In this document: in pieces, positions 51,502 to 62,315 of the stretch
Layout of the letters: each line of letters opens with the position of its first letter
Position numbering within the stretch: the stretch's first letter is position 1
Assembly: GCF_011617245.1 (NCBI RefSeq)
Contig: NZ_CP050152.1
Location: 3,524,503-3,588,502 of the forward strand
Direction of reading: 5' to 3'
DNA: 64,000 nt
Source: Brevibacterium atlanticum
Lineage (GTDB): Bacteria > Actinomycetota > Actinomycetes > Actinomycetales > Brevibacteriaceae
Made by a program: the position numbers and the translations under genes
Notes under the pieces: generated by a model
Seen by the model: only the letters and a program-made list of their open reading frames with translations
The model's database searches: none
Told to the model about the DNA's origin: nothing

Positions 51502-52014
51502 TCAGACACCGAATTCGGGGGCAAAGCACAGGGACCCGGCAGGCACATCGCCAGCCAGCGGCATGGCCATGAGCGCCTCGTCAGGAACGTCGACGTGCAG
51601 CGTGATGCGGTACCCGGAGGCCGCGGTGAATCCGAAGCGCGGATAGTAGTCCGCGTGGCCGAGGACGACGGCGAAAGCTTCACCGCGTCGAGCCGCCTCG
51701 GCGAGGAGAGCTTCGATGACGACGGTGCCTGTACCGCCGCGCTGGCAGTCGGGACGCACCGAACACGGCGCGAGACAGACTCCGGGCCGGCCGTCGACGA
51801 AGCATCGGGAGAGCATGGCATGGGCAACGACCTCGCCGTCAAGCAGCCCAACGAACGACAGCCCCTCGATCCAGCTGCCGGATCCGCGGAGGGCGGCGAC
51901 GATCTCGGCCTCATCTGATCGGTCGAAAGCGGCGATCGTCACAGCACGGATCGCGTCGATGTCACCGATCGCTTCGGGGCGGATGATGAGTTCTGGTTCC
52001 GGAGATCTCGTCAC
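51502..52014 (-). CDS. YhbS-type GNAT N-acetyltransferase
   Basis: 170 residues. PDCQRGGTGTVVIEALL is the acetyl-CoA loop and VVLGHADYYPRFGFTAA the YhbS-branch signature. The acceptor is unknown. I place the start at GTG 52012-52014 (MTRSPEPELIIRPEA) because a TACCGT box ends exactly 6 bases upstream, matching the leaderless layout of the divergent argG and other genes here. Longer in-frame starts overlap the promoter region. Confidence 0.82.
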   Translation of the reverse strand: MTRSPEPELIIRPEAIGDIDAIRAVTIAAFDRSDEAEIVAALRGSGSWIEGLSFVGLLDGEVVAHAMLSRCFVDGRPGVCLAPCSVRPDCQRGGTGTVVIEALLAEAARRGEAFAVVLGHADYYPRFGFTAASGYRITLHVDVPDEALMAMPLAGDVPAGSLCFAPEFGV

Positions 52015-52020
52015 GGACAC

Positions 52021-52026
52021 ACGGTA
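52021..52026 (-). promoter_or_regulatory. Putative leaderless -10 box of the YhbS-type GNAT gene
   Basis: On the minus strand TACCGT is followed by 6 bases and GTG ACG. Confidence 0.45.
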
Positions 52027-52082
52027 GCAGGCGGCTGGGCCTGGGATATCCGTGTGCACCGCGCTCGATCTGTTCACATAAA

Positions 52083-52100
52083 AATACATAGCAATGCATA
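52083..52100. promoter_or_regulatory. Candidate ARG box upstream of argG
   Basis: AATACATAGCAATGCATA contains two half-sites close to the ArgR consensus (AWTGCATR and YATGCAWT), with one clear mismatch in the left half. It is in an AT-rich island 30 bases before the -10 box, in a position to repress argG. Confidence 0.45.
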
Positions 52101-52126
52101 ACAATTCGACAGAAAGCGCGCGATGA

Positions 52127-53563
<1,437 letters not shown>

Positions 53564-53681
53564 GTTCCGCTCCGGACGCAGGTTTCGGACGGACTGAGGT
53601 CAGCCCGAAACGGAGGTCCCCAGAACTTCCGGAGACACCGCGCTGCATGAGACTCGCGGCCTCCGGTTGAGAACAGAGACC

Positions 53682-53738
53682 GGCCGGCCGACGTCCCCAC
53701 GGATCATTGCGATCCGGGGCAGTCGGTCGGCCGTTTCT
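53682..53738 (+). terminator. Hairpin after argG
   Basis: GGCCGAC, CCCC and CGGATC on the left pair with GATCCG, GGGG and GTCGG/GGCC on the right around the loop ATTGC, followed by GTTTCTTC. The gap 53564-53819 otherwise holds nothing I can identify. Confidence 0.6.
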
Positions 53739-53819
53739 TCGGCTCGGACCTGTTCGACTGCTCGTCGGCCGTGTCGCACCGGCGCAGACTTTCAGACCAG
53801 GGTCATCGCCGCTGCTCGT

Positions 53820-54671
53820 TCAGACAACACCGAATGCGGACAGCGCCGTTCGACGCGCCACTTCCAGCGCCTCGTGCAGGGGCCGCTTCCGGTGATCCTC
53901 CGAGAGGATCTCGACACCCCAAGGGCCGTCATAGCCGATGGTCTTGAGTGCCTCGATGAAACCGCTGACATCCTGGTGCCCATCACCGATGAGGCGCCGA
54001 TTGTCCCTGGTGTCTTCGAACAATGTCCCGACTGCGGTTTCGTCGGCATCGCAGAGTTCGACGCCAAAGACCATGTCTACGCTGAGGCAGTCCTCCAGCT
54101 CCTTCAAAGAAGTGCCCGCACGGAAGACGTGCCAGTAGTCGACGATCAGTCCTGCGGCGCGGTGGTCGACGAGGCTGATGAGCTCGGCCCCCTGCGGGAT
54201 CGAGGCGATCTCCCCGAACGGAAGGGGCTCGAGTGCGACCTTCGTGCCAAAGGACTCCGCCTCCTCCGCCAGATGTCGCAGGGGTTCGACGAAAGGCTCG
54301 ACATCCTCGACAGCGGGGGCACTGTCGGTGCCAACCTTGATGAATGCAGCGCCGAGTCTCTGTGCCGCTTCGAGCAGCTCTTCCCAGTGTTCGCGCCATC
54401 CCGCGCTGGGTTCCTTCCACCAGCCGGAGCACAGTTCAACTTCGACATGCCTCAGTCCGGCGGCTGCGATCTCTTCGGCAAGCCTGTCGTAGCCGATAGT
54501 CTCGCGCACGGCCCGCAGGTCATCGAGGACGAATCCGAGCCCCGCCCATCCGGTGGCCGCGACCTCTCTCACCCGGTCGAGGGGGTCAAAGGGACTGCGT
54601 TCGCTCGCCCGCAGTGGGGCGGCGTCCCCGGCGCTTGTCCAACAGGTCGCTATCAGCTCTGTCCCGGTCAC
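53820..54671 (-). CDS. Xylose-isomerase-like TIM-barrel protein (sugar phosphate isomerase/epimerase)
   Basis: 283 residues. VALEPLPFGEIASIP, IVDYWHVFRAG and GVEILSEDHR supply the metal-binding Glu, Asp/His and Glu of the AP-endonuclease-2/IolI-like barrel. It is likely an inosose isomerase or epimerase acting on cyclitol or keto-sugar intermediates. It is the last gene of the cyclitol cluster, and its ATG overlaps the transporter stop. Confidence 0.8.
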   Translation of the reverse strand: MTGTELIATCWTSAGDAAPLRASERSPFDPLDRVREVAATGWAGLGFVLDDLRAVRETIGYDRLAEEIAAAGLRHVEVELCSGWWKEPSAGWREHWEELLEAAQRLGAAFIKVGTDSAPAVEDVEPFVEPLRHLAEEAESFGTKVALEPLPFGEIASIPQGAELISLVDHRAAGLIVDYWHVFRAGTSLKELEDCLSVDMVFGVELCDADETAVGTLFEDTRDNRRLIGDGHQDVSGFIEALKTIGYDGPWGVEILSEDHRKRPLHEALEVARRTALSAFGVV

Positions 54672-56143
54672 TGCTCGTCACGCATCCTTCTCCACTCGCG
54701 GAATCTGTAGGCCAGTCCTGTTTCGACGCCTTCTTCCATCTTCTCCAATGAGATACCGCGAGTCTCGGGCACCTGCGTGGCAATGAAGATCAAGGCCACC
54801 ACTCCGACGATCGCGAAGATGAAGAAGACACCCGAAATGCCGACTCCTGCAACCAGAGACGGGAACACCAAGGCGATAACGCCGTTCATCCCCCAACCGA
54901 ACAGTTGGGAGACCCCGATTCCGACGCCGCGCATCGGCAGCGGGAACACCTCTGCAAGCCAGACCCACACGGCGACATTGAGGAACGACTGCATCGAGGC
55001 TACGAAACCGACGATGAGAGCGAGGATGACCCAGGCTCGCAGCGGATTGTCCTCGGCCATGAATTTCGAGCACAGTCCGATGAGCAAGTGGAACGTCGTA
55101 GTCAGGGACAGACCCGTGATGAAGGTGGTGCGCCGATCGACCCGGTCCATCATGTACAGCGCGAAGAAGCCGCCGAGCACCGCGACCACTCCGGGCGCGA
55201 TATTGGCGATGAGCGCGGCGTTCTCCGCGAAGCCGGATTCGATGAGGACGACCTGGCCGTAGTACATGATCGAGTTGATTCCGGTGAGCTGCTGACAGAC
55301 CGCAACCCCCATTCCGACGAGAACGATCCGGACCAGCCATTTGTTGAACACGAACTTCCGGTAGCCGACTCGCTGATCGCCGGTCGATGCCTCGGCGACC
55401 ACTTCGACGGCCCCGAGTTCGGCGCGCGCCCGTTCTTCGGTGCGGACGGTCATGAGGACCGCCAACGCCTCATCCCGGCGATTATGTTCGACGAGCCACC
55501 TCGGCGATTCGGGCATCCGAAGCATGCCGATGAACAGACAGACGGCCGGTATCGCACAGATGGCGAACATGACACGCCAGATCCCGTCGATATGTCCCCA
55601 CACGTTGCCGATGATGGCGTTGACGACGAAGGCAGCCAACTGCCCCGACACGATCGCGACTTCGTTGCGTCCACTGATCGAGCCGCGGATCTCGTGCGGT
55701 GCGAGCTCCGACAGATACACCGGCACGACGATCGAGGCCCCACCGACCGCGAGACCGAGAAGGATCCGGCCGATCACCAGCAATGTGACGTTCGGCGCGA
55801 ACACGACGACCAATGTTCCGAGGAAGAACAACAGCGCGAGGTAGAGGATTGTGCGTCGGCGGCCGATCATGTCGCAGATCTGGCCGCAGGTGACTGCTCC
55901 CACAGCAGCAGCGAAGACAAGCGAACTCGTCACCACTCCTTCGCTGACTGCAGTGAGGCCGAGCTCTTGGGACATCGGCCGGAGTGCTCCGTTGATGACA
56001 CCGGTGTCGTAGCCGAATAGAAGGCCGCCGAAACAGGCGACGACCGAGATCAGTCCGATCCTCTTCCTGAACGGTCCGGTTTTCGGCATGTCTGGTAATG
56101 CTGAGTCCCGGAGTGTCGGTGACTCTGTTGGATTGGCAACCAC
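54668..56143 (-). CDS. MFS sugar porter, probable inositol transporter (IolT-like)
   Basis: 491 residues, 12 membrane helices. GGLLFGYDTGVINGAL, GRRRT after helix 2, PESPRWLVEHNRRDEA after helix 6, and VPETRGISLEKMEE at the end are the sugar porter signatures. Position in a cyclitol cluster suggests proton-coupled myo-inositol or related cyclitol uptake. The GTG start has GAGGAG 7 bases upstream. It overlaps the downstream isomerase by 4 bases. Confidence 0.88.
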   Translation of the reverse strand: MVANPTESPTLRDSALPDMPKTGPFRKRIGLISVVACFGGLLFGYDTGVINGALRPMSQELGLTAVSEGVVTSSLVFAAAVGAVTCGQICDMIGRRRTILYLALLFFLGTLVVVFAPNVTLLVIGRILLGLAVGGASIVVPVYLSELAPHEIRGSISGRNEVAIVSGQLAAFVVNAIIGNVWGHIDGIWRVMFAICAIPAVCLFIGMLRMPESPRWLVEHNRRDEALAVLMTVRTEERARAELGAVEVVAEASTGDQRVGYRKFVFNKWLVRIVLVGMGVAVCQQLTGINSIMYYGQVVLIESGFAENAALIANIAPGVVAVLGGFFALYMMDRVDRRTTFITGLSLTTTFHLLIGLCSKFMAEDNPLRAWVILALIVGFVASMQSFLNVAVWVWLAEVFPLPMRGVGIGVSQLFGWGMNGVIALVFPSLVAGVGISGVFFIFAIVGVVALIFIATQVPETRGISLEKMEEGVETGLAYRFREWRRMRDEQ

Positions 56144-56209
56144 GATGGTCTCCTCACGTTGTGCTTCGTTGCACTGTCATTGATGTCGCCGTACGGCTCG
56201 CCGAGCCGC

Positions 56210-57223
56210 TCATCGGCCCAGGTCGACGCGAACGACTCGTCCTTCTCTGGCCGAGAGTTCGGCCGCGTCGGCCAACAGCAGCGCCGCACGACCGTCGGCG
56301 AAGGTCGAGCAGCGGGATTCCTCCCCTCTGACGAGTCGGCTGAACTCGCGCAGCTCCTCGAGGTAGGCCTCGGAGTAGCGCTCAAGGAAGAAGTGCTGAT
56401 AGGGCGTTGTGGTCTTCACTGCCGTCGCATTCGAGTAGCTGACCAGGCTCGTGCCCGCATTGCCGACTTCGAGCATGCCCTCACCGCCGAAGATCTCGAT
56501 CCGCTGGTCGTAGCCGATCGAACTGTGACGCGAGTTCGTGATCGAGATCTGAACTCCCGCCGAGGTCCGCATCGTCACCATGGCGGTGTCGAAGTCCGAC
56601 GTCTGTTCGGCACCGTCGTCGAACAGCTGCGAGCCGGTCGCGAAGACCTCGACGATGTCCGGGGCGAAATAGCGCGCCATGTCGAAGTCGTGGATGGTCT
56701 GGTCCCGGAATATACCTCCGGTCGTTCTGAGATTCTCGACCGTTGGCGGTGCGGGGTCACGACTGATGATCGACAGCTGTTCGAGGTTGCCGACCTCACC
56801 GGCGATGAGACGTTCTCGAGCGAGGGAGAAGTCGCGGTCGAATCGGCGGTTGAAGCCGACGGCGAAGGGAACGCCGGAGCCCTCGACCACAGGGGCGAGT
56901 TTGTCGACACGGGCGATATCGAGGTCGATCGGCTTTTCACAGAGCACCGGCAGTCCGGCCGCGATGGCCTGCTCGATGAGGTCTGCATGGGTCGAGGTCG
57001 GCGAGGCGATGATGACTGCGTCGAGATCACCGGAGGCGAAGGCCTCTGCCGGATCGGCCGTCGCTCGGGCCCCTCTTTCGGCGGCGATCGCCTCTGCCCC
57101 GGCGATATAGGGATCGATCACCCAGGTCAGGGTCGTCTCCGACAGTGCCGCAATGTTCGCGGCATGGACCTTTCCGATGCGGCCGGTCCCGATGAGACCG
57201 ATGCGCAGCTGTTCATTCGTCAT
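56210..57223 (-). CDS. Gfo/Idh/MocA dehydrogenase, probable inositol 2-dehydrogenase
   Basis: 337 residues, the normal IolG length. GLIGTGRIGKVHAANI is the NAD-binding motif, CEKPID the conserved Glu-Lys-Pro, and TTGGIFRDQTIHDFDMARYF carries the catalytic Asp and His. It fits myo-inositol 2-dehydrogenase (to 2-keto-myo-inositol) and is the most IolG-like of the three homologues in the cluster. It ends 66 bases before the transporter start. Confidence 0.82.
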   Translation of the reverse strand: MTNEQLRIGLIGTGRIGKVHAANIAALSETTLTWVIDPYIAGAEAIAAERGARATADPAEAFASGDLDAVIIASPTSTHADLIEQAIAAGLPVLCEKPIDLDIARVDKLAPVVEGSGVPFAVGFNRRFDRDFSLARERLIAGEVGNLEQLSIISRDPAPPTVENLRTTGGIFRDQTIHDFDMARYFAPDIVEVFATGSQLFDDGAEQTSDFDTAMVTMRTSAGVQISITNSRHSSIGYDQRIEIFGGEGMLEVGNAGTSLVSYSNATAVKTTTPYQHFFLERYSEAYLEELREFSRLVRGEESRCSTFADGRAALLLADAAELSAREGRVVRVDLGR

Positions 57224-57300
57224 TGGAATTCTCTCTTCGTTCGATGTTCACGGTTCACTGTGGAACGGATGATGGGGGTCCTTGGCGCGGTGCGTCGCGG

Positions 57301-58377
57301 TCAGAAGGCGATATCGTCGAGCCGGACGGGAACCCCGCGCCGCACTGATTCTTCGGCGGCGATGGCGAGTCTTGCCGCGACGATGCCGTCCGACGGCAGA
57401 GTCAACGAGGCGGCATCGCCGTCGATGACGGTCAGGAAGTGTCGGATCTCGCGGCGGAATGCCGGTTCGAACCGCTCGACGAAGTCAGCGTAGGTCGACT
57501 CCGGAGGAGATACGCCGGGTTCCGTCGAGATCACCGGTGTTTTCGAATCGATGCCTGCCGCGTACGCGGCATCGCTGCCGTAGACCACGGTGTTGACGTC
57601 CTGGCCGGAGGCGATGTTGCGTGCGCCGCTGATCAGCGCCTGAACTCCGGATTCGAACGTGATGACGGCTGTGGCCGTGTCGAGATCGCCGCTGTCCGCG
57701 TACGCCTGTTCGTCGAGCACTGCCCCCGAGGCGTAGATCGACACCGGGCTCTCTCCCATCAGCCAGGGAATCGTGTCGAATTCGTGAATGAGCAGGTCAC
57801 GCCATACTCCGCCCGAGGTGGGGATGAACTCCGGGTCGACATGGAAGTGATCATGTCCGGCGGAATGGATGACCCGGATCGTTCCCAATGCTCCGTCGTG
57901 GATGCGTTCTCTGAGGCTCTGGAACCCTTCGTCGTACCTGCGGTGGTAGGCAACCATGATGGGTACGTCGAGCGCTTCGAACTCCGCGGACAGGGCCGCG
58001 GTCTCCTCGAGCTTGAGTCCGATCGGCTTCTCGAGGAGGACGGGGACGCCAGCCGACAGTGCTGTCCGGGCGAGCTCGGGGTGGGTGTGTGTCGAACTGG
58101 CGATGATGACACCGTCGAGCCCGTCGGTCCAGTCCTCGGTGAGCACCACAGTGCTGATGACGGGATTGTTGTCGGGACCTGCGGGGGCGTGAGCTCCTCG
58201 AAGGTCCGGCCCGGCCTCCGGGGCCAGCTCCGACTGCAGCTGCGCTTTGGCGGCGTCGAGCTTGCCTTCGGTGCGGCCGATCAGCACGAGCTCGTCGACT
58301 GCGGGTTCCTGCGCGATGTTGCGCGCGTGCATCCGCCCGATCCGGCCGAGGCCGACGACGCCGATCCTTCTGCTCAT
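57301..58377 (-). CDS. Gfo/Idh/MocA dehydrogenase (second copy)
   Basis: 358 residues from the ATG at 58375-58377, which overlaps the IolE-like stop; the longer open frame upstream is a shadow. GVVGLGRIGRMHARNI, LLEKPIG and SGGVWRDLLIHEFDTIPWL give the fold and catalytic residues. An insertion of about 15 residues after the first lobe (AGPDLRGAHAPAGPDN) distinguishes it. It may oxidise a different inositol stereoisomer or the keto group of a pathway intermediate. Confidence 0.82.
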   Translation of the reverse strand: MSRRIGVVGLGRIGRMHARNIAQEPAVDELVLIGRTEGKLDAAKAQLQSELAPEAGPDLRGAHAPAGPDNNPVISTVVLTEDWTDGLDGVIIASSTHTHPELARTALSAGVPVLLEKPIGLKLEETAALSAEFEALDVPIMVAYHRRYDEGFQSLRERIHDGALGTIRVIHSAGHDHFHVDPEFIPTSGGVWRDLLIHEFDTIPWLMGESPVSIYASGAVLDEQAYADSGDLDTATAVITFESGVQALISGARNIASGQDVNTVVYGSDAAYAAGIDSKTPVISTEPGVSPPESTYADFVERFEPAFRREIRHFLTVIDGDAASLTLPSDGIVAARLAIAAEESVRRGVPVRLDDIAF

Positions 58378-59261
58378 CGGTTCTCCTCGACGATCTTCGT
58401 GAGATAGTCGAGGCTGGCGCGTGCCTGCTCGATCGGTCCGGAGCCGGGCGCCGGCTCCTCGGCCACGACGGTGTCCTGTTCGAGGGTGAACCACCCGTCG
58501 TACCCAGCGCGGATGAGGGTGCTGACGATCGACTCGATGTCGATGTCTCCCTGGCCGAGCGGCTGGTACATTCCGTCGACGACGGCATCGTAGTATGTCT
58601 GTTCGCCGTCCTGGACACGACGAGCTCGGTCGAGCGCGACGTCCTTGAGGTGCGCATGGGAGATGCGTCCCGTGTGCTTCTGCACGAATTCGACCGGGTC
58701 CACGCCGCCGATGAACATGTGTCCGGTGTCGAAGCAGAAGTCGACGTCGGTGCCGTTGAGAATGTGGTCGACATCGTCCTGGGTTTCGACCATGGTGCCC
58801 ACATGCGAATGCAGGCTGACGGTGACTCCCTGGGCTTTCGCGGCGTCGAGGATGCGGTCGATGTTGCGGTAGACGGTCCTCCACCCGGCGTCATCGAGTT
58901 CAGGGCGCTTGGCGTCGTAGCCGTCGACGCCCGTCGCTGCCGCCAGGACGAGGGTGTCGGCACCGGCGGCGACATATGCTTCGAGTTCCCGCTCGAGCTC
59001 CGGCAGCGGGTCGTGTTCTGGGTCGTGGATGATGGCTGGGTAGAATCCGCCGACGGCCTGCATGGAGTGCCGTTCGAGGGTCTCTGCGCGGCCCACTGCG
59101 TCGTCGGGAAGGAATCCTTCGGGGCCGAATTCGGTGGCGGCGAAGCCGAGTTCCTGCATTTCTGTGAGGACCCGTTCAGGGCTCAGTTGAAAACCCCAGT
59201 CGGGGACTTCGCAGACTCCCCAGGAGATGGGGGCTGCGGCGATCTTGACGGTGTTGCTCAC
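58374..59261 (-). CDS. iolE: IolE-like inosose dehydratase
   Basis: 295 residues, TIM barrel. APISWGVCEVPDWGFQLSP is the characteristic N-terminus of 2-keto-myo-inositol dehydratase. FDTGHMFIGGVDPVEFV and SHAHLKDVALDRAR carry the metal-binding Asp/His and Lys. It would dehydrate 2-keto-myo-inositol to the trihydroxycyclohexanedione that IolD opens. Both ends overlap neighbours by ATGA. Confidence 0.87.
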   Translation of the reverse strand: MSNTVKIAAAPISWGVCEVPDWGFQLSPERVLTEMQELGFAATEFGPEGFLPDDAVGRAETLERHSMQAVGGFYPAIIHDPEHDPLPELERELEAYVAAGADTLVLAAATGVDGYDAKRPELDDAGWRTVYRNIDRILDAAKAQGVTVSLHSHVGTMVETQDDVDHILNGTDVDFCFDTGHMFIGGVDPVEFVQKHTGRISHAHLKDVALDRARRVQDGEQTYYDAVVDGMYQPLGQGDIDIESIVSTLIRAGYDGWFTLEQDTVVAEEPAPGSGPIEQARASLDYLTKIVEENR

Positions 59262-60229
59262 TGGTCAACTCCTTTGCCTACGGTTGCCGGCTCGGCCGCT
59301 CGGTCCACCTCGTTGACCGTAGCTTCAGGTCTGTCTCCTTTGAGGACGGCGTCCACGGCACGGGCGGCGGCGATGAAAGTGGCTCGGCTGGCCTTGGCGC
59401 TCAGTCCCATCACATGAGGGCTCAGCACTGTGCGCGGGTGCTGGTAGAGCGGGTGCGGCTGCGGCGGCTCGGATTCGAATGAGTCCAAGCCGACTCCCCC
59501 GAGCTTGCCCGATTCGAGCCCGGCCAGTGCCGCATCTTCGTCGATCAGTCCACCACGGCTGGTGTTGATGAGGATCGCTCCGTCTTTCATCGTTTTGACC
59601 GCGCGGGAGTCGATCATGTGGCGGGTGCTCTCGAGCAGCGGGACATGGAGGGTGACGATGTCGGAGGCGCGCAGGATCTCGTCGACCGTCTCGGCCCTGT
59701 TGGCCCGGGGCACCTCGGCGAGGGGGTCGTACGCGAGGACAGTCATTCCGAAGGCCTCGGCGATCGCCTTCACCCGGCGGCCGATGTTGCCGAATCCCAC
59801 GATTCCCAGGGTCGCTCCGTCGAGATCGCCGACCGGGACGCTGGTGCGCTCGGTCCATCCTCCGGAGCGAACGATCTCGGTCAGCGGGCCCAAGGATTTG
59901 ACCAGTTGCAGCATGTGGGCGAAAGCGCCTTCGGCGACGGCCGTCGAGTTGACCCCGGGCGTGATCGCGACGGGAATCTCCCGCTCGGTGGCAGCGTCGA
60001 CATCGACATCGTCGACACCGACACCGGTGCGGGCGATGACCTTGAGGTTGGGCATCGAGTCGAGTTCTGCCGGACCGACCTTGACGGCGGCGCGGACGAT
60101 TGCGCCTTCGGCCTTCGCGTAGTCCTCGGGTCCGGGAGTCTCGACGAAGTCGACACTGCGCCCGAGTTCACCCTCGACGAGCTTCTTCGGTACCGGTCCG
60201 AGACCGATGACGATGGTCTTCTCAGGCAT
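59258..60229 (-). CDS. D-isomer-specific 2-hydroxyacid dehydrogenase
   Basis: 323 residues from the ATG at 60227-60229. ARTGVGVDDVDVDAAT holds the catalytic Arg, GIVGFGNIGRRVKAIAEAFG the NAD loop, NTSRGGLIDEDAAL the second Arg-loop, and LSPHVMGLSAKA the catalytic His. Enzymes of this type reduce 2-keto acids or oxidise glycerate and phosphoglycerate. It is not part of the standard Bacillus iol pathway and may act on a cleavage product. It overlaps both flanking genes. Confidence 0.85.
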   Translation of the reverse strand: MPEKTIVIGLGPVPKKLVEGELGRSVDFVETPGPEDYAKAEGAIVRAAVKVGPAELDSMPNLKVIARTGVGVDDVDVDAATEREIPVAITPGVNSTAVAEGAFAHMLQLVKSLGPLTEIVRSGGWTERTSVPVGDLDGATLGIVGFGNIGRRVKAIAEAFGMTVLAYDPLAEVPRANRAETVDEILRASDIVTLHVPLLESTRHMIDSRAVKTMKDGAILINTSRGGLIDEDAALAGLESGKLGGVGLDSFESEPPQPHPLYQHPRTVLSPHVMGLSAKASRATFIAAARAVDAVLKGDRPEATVNEVDRAAEPATVGKGVDQ

Positions 60230-61472
60230 CGACGGTCTCCTTCCTGGTCGAATCGGCAGCGGTCCGAGTCGACGCCGAGGTCCCTTCGACCGGTTCGACG
60301 GACTGCCAGCTCTCTGTGGCGATGGCTCGCTCACCCGCATAGACCACGCGGTTCGCGGCCAGCGCGTCGTGGACGTCCGCATGGATTGACTCCTGGCCGA
60401 CATGGGCGAGGAGGAACTTCTTCGCTTCGATGACCTTGAGGTCGTCGTAGCCCATCGAGGTGCCTGCCCCCGGCTGGAATTTCGAGAAGTCACCGAATTC
60501 GGAGCTGGCCATGATCCGGGTGAAGCCCACGTGAGGGCCTTTGTGACCGAGTGCGAGTTCGAGTTCGTTCATCCTCTCGAAGTTCCATCGCAGTGACCCT
60601 TCGGTTCCGTAGACCTCTAGGGAGTACTCCGCGCGTGGGCCGACGCACACTCGCGAGGCTTCGAGGGTCCCGACGGCGCCGGCCCCCTGAGCGTCGGGGC
60701 CGAAGTGGACGAGCAGGCCGGCATAGTCCTCGTTTTCGACCGGTGCCATCTCTCCGCCTTCGACGACGTCGAAGTGCGTGCCGCTTCCCATCTCGAGTTT
60801 GGGACGTTGGGTGTAGGCGGTGTTGGCCACACCTGTGACCTTGTCGATCGGTCCGATGACGTAGTGAGCGAGATCGGTGAGGTGTCCGAGGAGATCTCCG
60901 AGAACACCGGATCCGGCGAGCCCGCGGATGAAACGCCACGACAGAGCACCGTTCGGCTCGGCCGAGTAGTCGGCGAAGAATGCGCCGCGCACGTTCGTGA
61001 TGCGTCCGAGCTTGCCCTCGGCGATGATCTTCCGCGCGTACTCGATGGCCGGGGCGCTGCGGTAGTTGAAGCCGACGGCGGTGACGACCTCGGCGGCGTC
61101 GGCAGCGTTGACCACGGATTCAGTCTCTTCTGCGGAACGTCCGACCGGCTTCTCGATCCACAGGGACTTACCGGCCTTGGCGACGGCGGTGCCGATCTCC
61201 TCGTGGAGGAAGTTCGGTGCGCACACGGAGACGACGTCGACATCCGGGTGGTTGAGGACATCGTTGTAGTCACTCGTCGAGCTCTCATATCCGAGCACAT
61301 CCTCGGCGAATCGGGCGCGCTCGTCATTGGTGTCGGCCGCGATGACCAGGCGAGTCCTGATGCCCAGTTCAGGGTAGACGACGGGCACGTTGGTGTAGGC
61401 GCGGCTGTGCAGCTGCCCCATCCAGCCGACGCTGATGAGTCCGACTCCGATGGTCGTGGGGTTGTTGCTCAT
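60222..61472 (-). CDS. Gfo/Idh/MocA dehydrogenase (third copy, long form)
   Basis: 416 residues, longer than the other two. GLISVGWMGQLHSRAY, the EKPVGRSAEE segment and GSGVLGDLLGHLTDLAHYVIG give the fold and the catalytic Asp/His region. A long insertion after the second half (KLEMGSGTHFDVVEGGEMAP) resembles a subfamily seen in inositol and sugar-acid clusters. Probably oxidises scyllo- or chiro-inositol, or a derivative. It overlaps the 2-hydroxyacid dehydrogenase by 8 bases. Confidence 0.82.
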   Translation of the reverse strand: MSNNPTTIGVGLISVGWMGQLHSRAYTNVPVVYPELGIRTRLVIAADTNDERARFAEDVLGYESSTSDYNDVLNHPDVDVVSVCAPNFLHEEIGTAVAKAGKSLWIEKPVGRSAEETESVVNAADAAEVVTAVGFNYRSAPAIEYARKIIAEGKLGRITNVRGAFFADYSAEPNGALSWRFIRGLAGSGVLGDLLGHLTDLAHYVIGPIDKVTGVANTAYTQRPKLEMGSGTHFDVVEGGEMAPVENEDYAGLLVHFGPDAQGAGAVGTLEASRVCVGPRAEYSLEVYGTEGSLRWNFERMNELELALGHKGPHVGFTRIMASSEFGDFSKFQPGAGTSMGYDDLKVIEAKKFLLAHVGQESIHADVHDALAANRVVYAGERAIATESWQSVEPVEGTSASTRTAADSTRKETVDA

Positions 61473-61526
61473 GGTGCTCCTTGAGTAGTCGATGGTTGCG
61501 CGGATGTTCCGCGAAGTTCTGTGTTC

Positions 61527-62315
61527 TCAGTCGCGCAAGGCGGAGATGACTGCGGTGGCGGTGTCGGCCAGCAGGGTCGAATCCGATCCGACCGGCAGGA
61601 AGGTGAAGCCCTGTTCGGCTCGGGTCGAGGCAACTCCGGCGTCGCCACTGAGGATGCCTGCTGCCTTCCCGTGTTTCCGGGCGGCCGCGACGACCGTCTC
61701 GAGGGCGTCGCGGAAGACCGGTGCTGTGAAGTCGAGCGGCACTCCGAGTGCGTACGACAGGTCGAGCGGGCCCACGAAGAGGACGTCGACGGCGTCGATT
61801 GCCGCGATCTCGTCCACCTCGGCGAGGGCACCTACCGTCTCGATCTGCACGATGGTGATCACCTCGTCTTTGCTGGTTTCCAAACCGGCCTTGTCCATAC
61901 CCCAGCGAAGGGAGCGGTTATAGGTGGCTACTCCCCGGTCGCCGAGCGGAGGGTAGTGCAGGTGCGGAATGATCTCGGCCACCTCGGCGGCGGAGTCCAC
62001 TCGCGGGAGCATGACTCCGGCGGCACCGGCGTCGAGCGCTCGGCCGATTCTGATCCGGTCAGGGGTCTCGACTCGGACGAGCGTCCCGGCACCGTACCCG
62101 CCGGCCGCGGCGACGGCGTCACCGACGGCGTCCTCGCGTCCACCGCCGTGTTCGAGGTCGACGAGGACCCAATCAAGACCGGCAGCAGCCAGGACTTCGA
62201 TGGCCATGGTCGAGCCGAGACCGGCGAAGCTGCCGATGGTCGTCTCCCCCGCGCGGATCCGTGCCGCCAGGGCACCCTTGTCCAAGGGCGTCATCGCGGT
62301 GTTCAGATGTGCCAT
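61527..62315 (-). CDS. HpcH/HpaI-type class II aldolase
   Basis: 262 residues. GLDWVLVDLEHGGGRED, GVMLPRVDSAAEV and VLFVGPLDLSYALGVPL hold the acid/metal ligands and phosphate/substrate loops of the 2-keto-3-deoxy acid aldolase family. It cleaves 2-keto-4-hydroxy acids to pyruvate (or tartronate semialdehyde) and an aldehyde. In this cluster it may take the place of the standard inositol-pathway aldolase. Its start overlaps the IolD stop by 13 bases. Confidence 0.85.
   Translation of the reverse strand: MAHLNTAMTPLDKGALAARIRAGETTIGSFAGLGSTMAIEVLAAAGLDWVLVDLEHGGGREDAVGDAVAAAGGYGAGTLVRVETPDRIRIGRALDAGAAGVMLPRVDSAAEVAEIIPHLHYPPLGDRGVATYNRSLRWGMDKAGLETSKDEVITIVQIETVGALAEVDEIAAIDAVDVLFVGPLDLSYALGVPLDFTAPVFRDALETVVAAARKHGKAAGILSGDAGVASTRAEQGFTFLPVGSDSTLLADTATAVISALRD

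Noticed and set aside
53564..53819. Small gene between argG and the cyclitol cluster
   Set aside because: Only a terminator hairpin is supported; open frames there lack starts and conserved composition.
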